Assembly (NCBI GenBank): GCA_003243425.1
Contig: QFQP01000011.1
Coordinates: forward strand, 62,001 to 126,000
DNA length: 64,000 nt
Source of the DNA: Archangium gephyra
GTDB taxonomy: Bacteria > Myxococcota > Myxococcia > Myxococcales > Myxococcaceae
Direction of reading: 5' to 3'
Below the pieces are notes generated by a model. It was not told the origin of the DNA. It saw only the letters and a program-made list of their open reading frames with translations, and searched no databases. Position numbers and translations under genes: made by a program. The first letter of the stretch is position 1. Each line of letters starts with the position of its first letter. Of the stretch, positions 62,926-64,000 are shown piece after piece.

Positions 62926-64000
62926 ATGAGCCGGAACGCACGAATCGGAGCGGCCGTCGGCCTTCTTTTGCTGGTCGGCGTGGTGGTCTGGCTGGTGACG
63001 CGACAGCCGGCGCCGAGCATCGAAGTGATTTCGGACGAGACGCCCACCACGCAGCCGGCGGTGGACACGTCGAGCGAGCGGCGGGTGGCGGCGCTGCGCA
63101 ACGCGGCGGTCGGCAGTGATGGCGGCGTGCCCGAAGCGAAGAAGGCGCGCGACCCTGCGGTGGTGGCGGAGTTCACCTGGGGCAGCGGCGAGGGTCAGCT
63201 GGGCAAGACGGCGCCCGATGAGGCCAACCCCGAAGGCCCGATGAGCCTCACCGTCGACGCGCTCGGCAACGTGTGGATTCTCGATCAGGTGAACAACCGG
63301 CTGGTGAAGGTCGACAAGAACGGCAAGCCGTTGGCGACGCTCCCCATTCCGCTGCAGGCCGCGCAGGAGGTCGTCACCACGCCCGACGGAAAGACCCTGG
63401 TGATGGACCGCCTCGTCGACAAGGCGGTGGCGGTGCTGGGGCCCGATGGAAAGCAGCTCGGCGAACTGCCCCTCGAGGGCAAGGGCCTCGAAGAAGGCGG
63501 CGCGTCGACCGGGCTCTTCACCGACGGCGAAGACGTGTACGTCGAGCGCGAGCACGGAGATTCGATTCGCATCGGCGACACGTCGGGCAAGGCCAACAAG
63601 GAGCGGCCCGAGGTTCCCGGGCGACCGGCGCAGGACGGCCGCACCTTCCTCACCGCGGGCATCATCGACGGCGCGAGCGGCACCGTGGGCGTGACGGCGG
63701 TCGATCGCCAGACGCAGCAGCACCGCTTCACGCGGCAGCTCGTCATCGGCTCGCGCGTGATGGGCCTCAACGCGCTCGACGCGGACCGCTCGGGAATCAT
63801 CTACCTGGGCGTCATCGTCGAAGCGCAGAGCTCGACGCCGGAGCGGCCGGTGTTCGGCATCACCCTGCTCTGCCTCGACCCGCTCGACGGCCGGCCGCTC
63901 GCGGCGTCGCAGATCCCCGCGAACGCGTCGCCCGAGGAGACCTTCCGCGAGATGCAGGTGCTACCCGAAGGCGGCGTGCTCTTCCTCGCGCGCACGGCGC
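62926..64000 (+). CDS. Membrane-anchored beta-propeller-like protein (partial)
   Basis: The frame is open from ATG 62926 to the window end (358 residues seen). After a basic start it has a membrane anchor (AAVGLLLLVGVVVWLV), a variable linker, then NHL/propeller-like repeats: SLTVDALGNVWILDQVNNRL, EVVTTPDGKTLVMDRLVDKA and NALDADRSGIIYLGVIVEAQ. Such folds often bind ligands or partners at the surface. The C-terminus lies outside the window. It is divergent from the NlpC/P60 gene. Confidence 0.72.
   Translation, partial: MSRNARIGAAVGLLLLVGVVVWLVTRQPAPSIEVISDETPTTQPAVDTSSERRVAALRNAAVGSDGGVPEAKKARDPAVVAEFTWGSGEGQLGKTAPDEANPEGPMSLTVDALGNVWILDQVNNRLVKVDKNGKPLATLPIPLQAAQEVVTTPDGKTLVMDRLVDKAVAVLGPDGKQLGELPLEGKGLEEGGASTGLFTDGEDVYVEREHGDSIRIGDTSGKANKERPEVPGRPAQDGRTFLTAGIIDGASGTVGVTAVDRQTQQHRFTRQLVIGSRVMGLNALDADRSGIIYLGVIVEAQSSTPERPVFGITLLCLDPLDGRPLAASQIPANASPEETFREMQVLPEGGVLFLARTA

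Overview
The window is high-GC, gene-dense DNA from what looks like a myxobacterium (Myxococcota, probably Cystobacterineae). This is an inference. It rests on the GTG-rich, G/C-third-position coding style, many 'VLLAGC'-type lipoproteins with small Cys-rich domains, a DUF4388 protein, a Ser/Thr kinase fused to a formylglycine-type domain, a paired M16 peptidase, an OmpA protein with thrombospondin-3 repeats, a CFI-box protein, and a tmRNA whose tag reads ANDNVELALAA.

Layout. (1) 1-18.9 kb is chromosomal: an ECF sigma factor with a SnoaL-like tail, a broken alpha/beta hydrolase, lipoproteins, rimO, an XRE-cupin regulator, a frameshifted small gene, an Hsp20, a histidine kinase/NtrC-type regulator pair, a Gdx/SugE guanidinium exporter preceded by a guanidine-III riboswitch, an AddAB-type helicase-nuclease pair, and a duplicated CsbD protein. 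(2) 18.95-30.75 kb is an 11.8 kb integrated element at the 3' end of ssrA (tmRNA), bounded by 24-bp direct repeats of the tmRNA 3' end. It carries an intact P4/CP4-57-type integrase, a Zn-finger protein, an AlpA-like excisionase, a Prim-Pol/ATPase replication protein, several unknown genes, a protease-major-capsid fusion, a tail-fibre-like protein and a short tape-measure protein. I see no portal, terminase, tail-tube, baseplate or lysis gene. A second integrase at the left end has lost catalytic residues. This is a satellite-like or heavily reduced prophage and the most interesting object here. (3) 30.7-47.7 kb is chromosomal: ssrA, an M16 active/inactive peptidase pair, OmpA/TSP3, a TlpA thioredoxin, a CFI-box protein, a TrmH-type methyltransferase, convergent purC and purB, an ABC substrate-binding protein, the kinase-FGE fusion, dUTPase, and an M23 peptidase with a membrane partner. 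(4) 47.7-64 kb: rpsO-pnp, a lipoprotein pair with a frameshift at a G7 tract, a DUF4388 fusion and TPR membrane protein, mazG, rpsT, lptE-leuS, a nine-unit 21-bp minisatellite, an SH3b-NlpC/P60 lipoprotein, and a beta-propeller-like protein cut by the window end.

How genes work together. rpsO-pnp (translation/RNA decay), lptE-leuS, purB/purC, addAB (double-strand-break processing) and the kinase/regulator pair are compact, often 4-nt-overlapping units. In the element nearly all genes read leftward from the integrase, and one short motif recurs upstream of both the early (excisionase) and late (capsid) blocks, suggesting one regulator controls both. Three or four genes (1163-1925, 5886-6150, 47192-47362, 51591-52600) appear broken by indels or stops; some could be sequencing errors. 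No stretch over 300 bases is without a gene.
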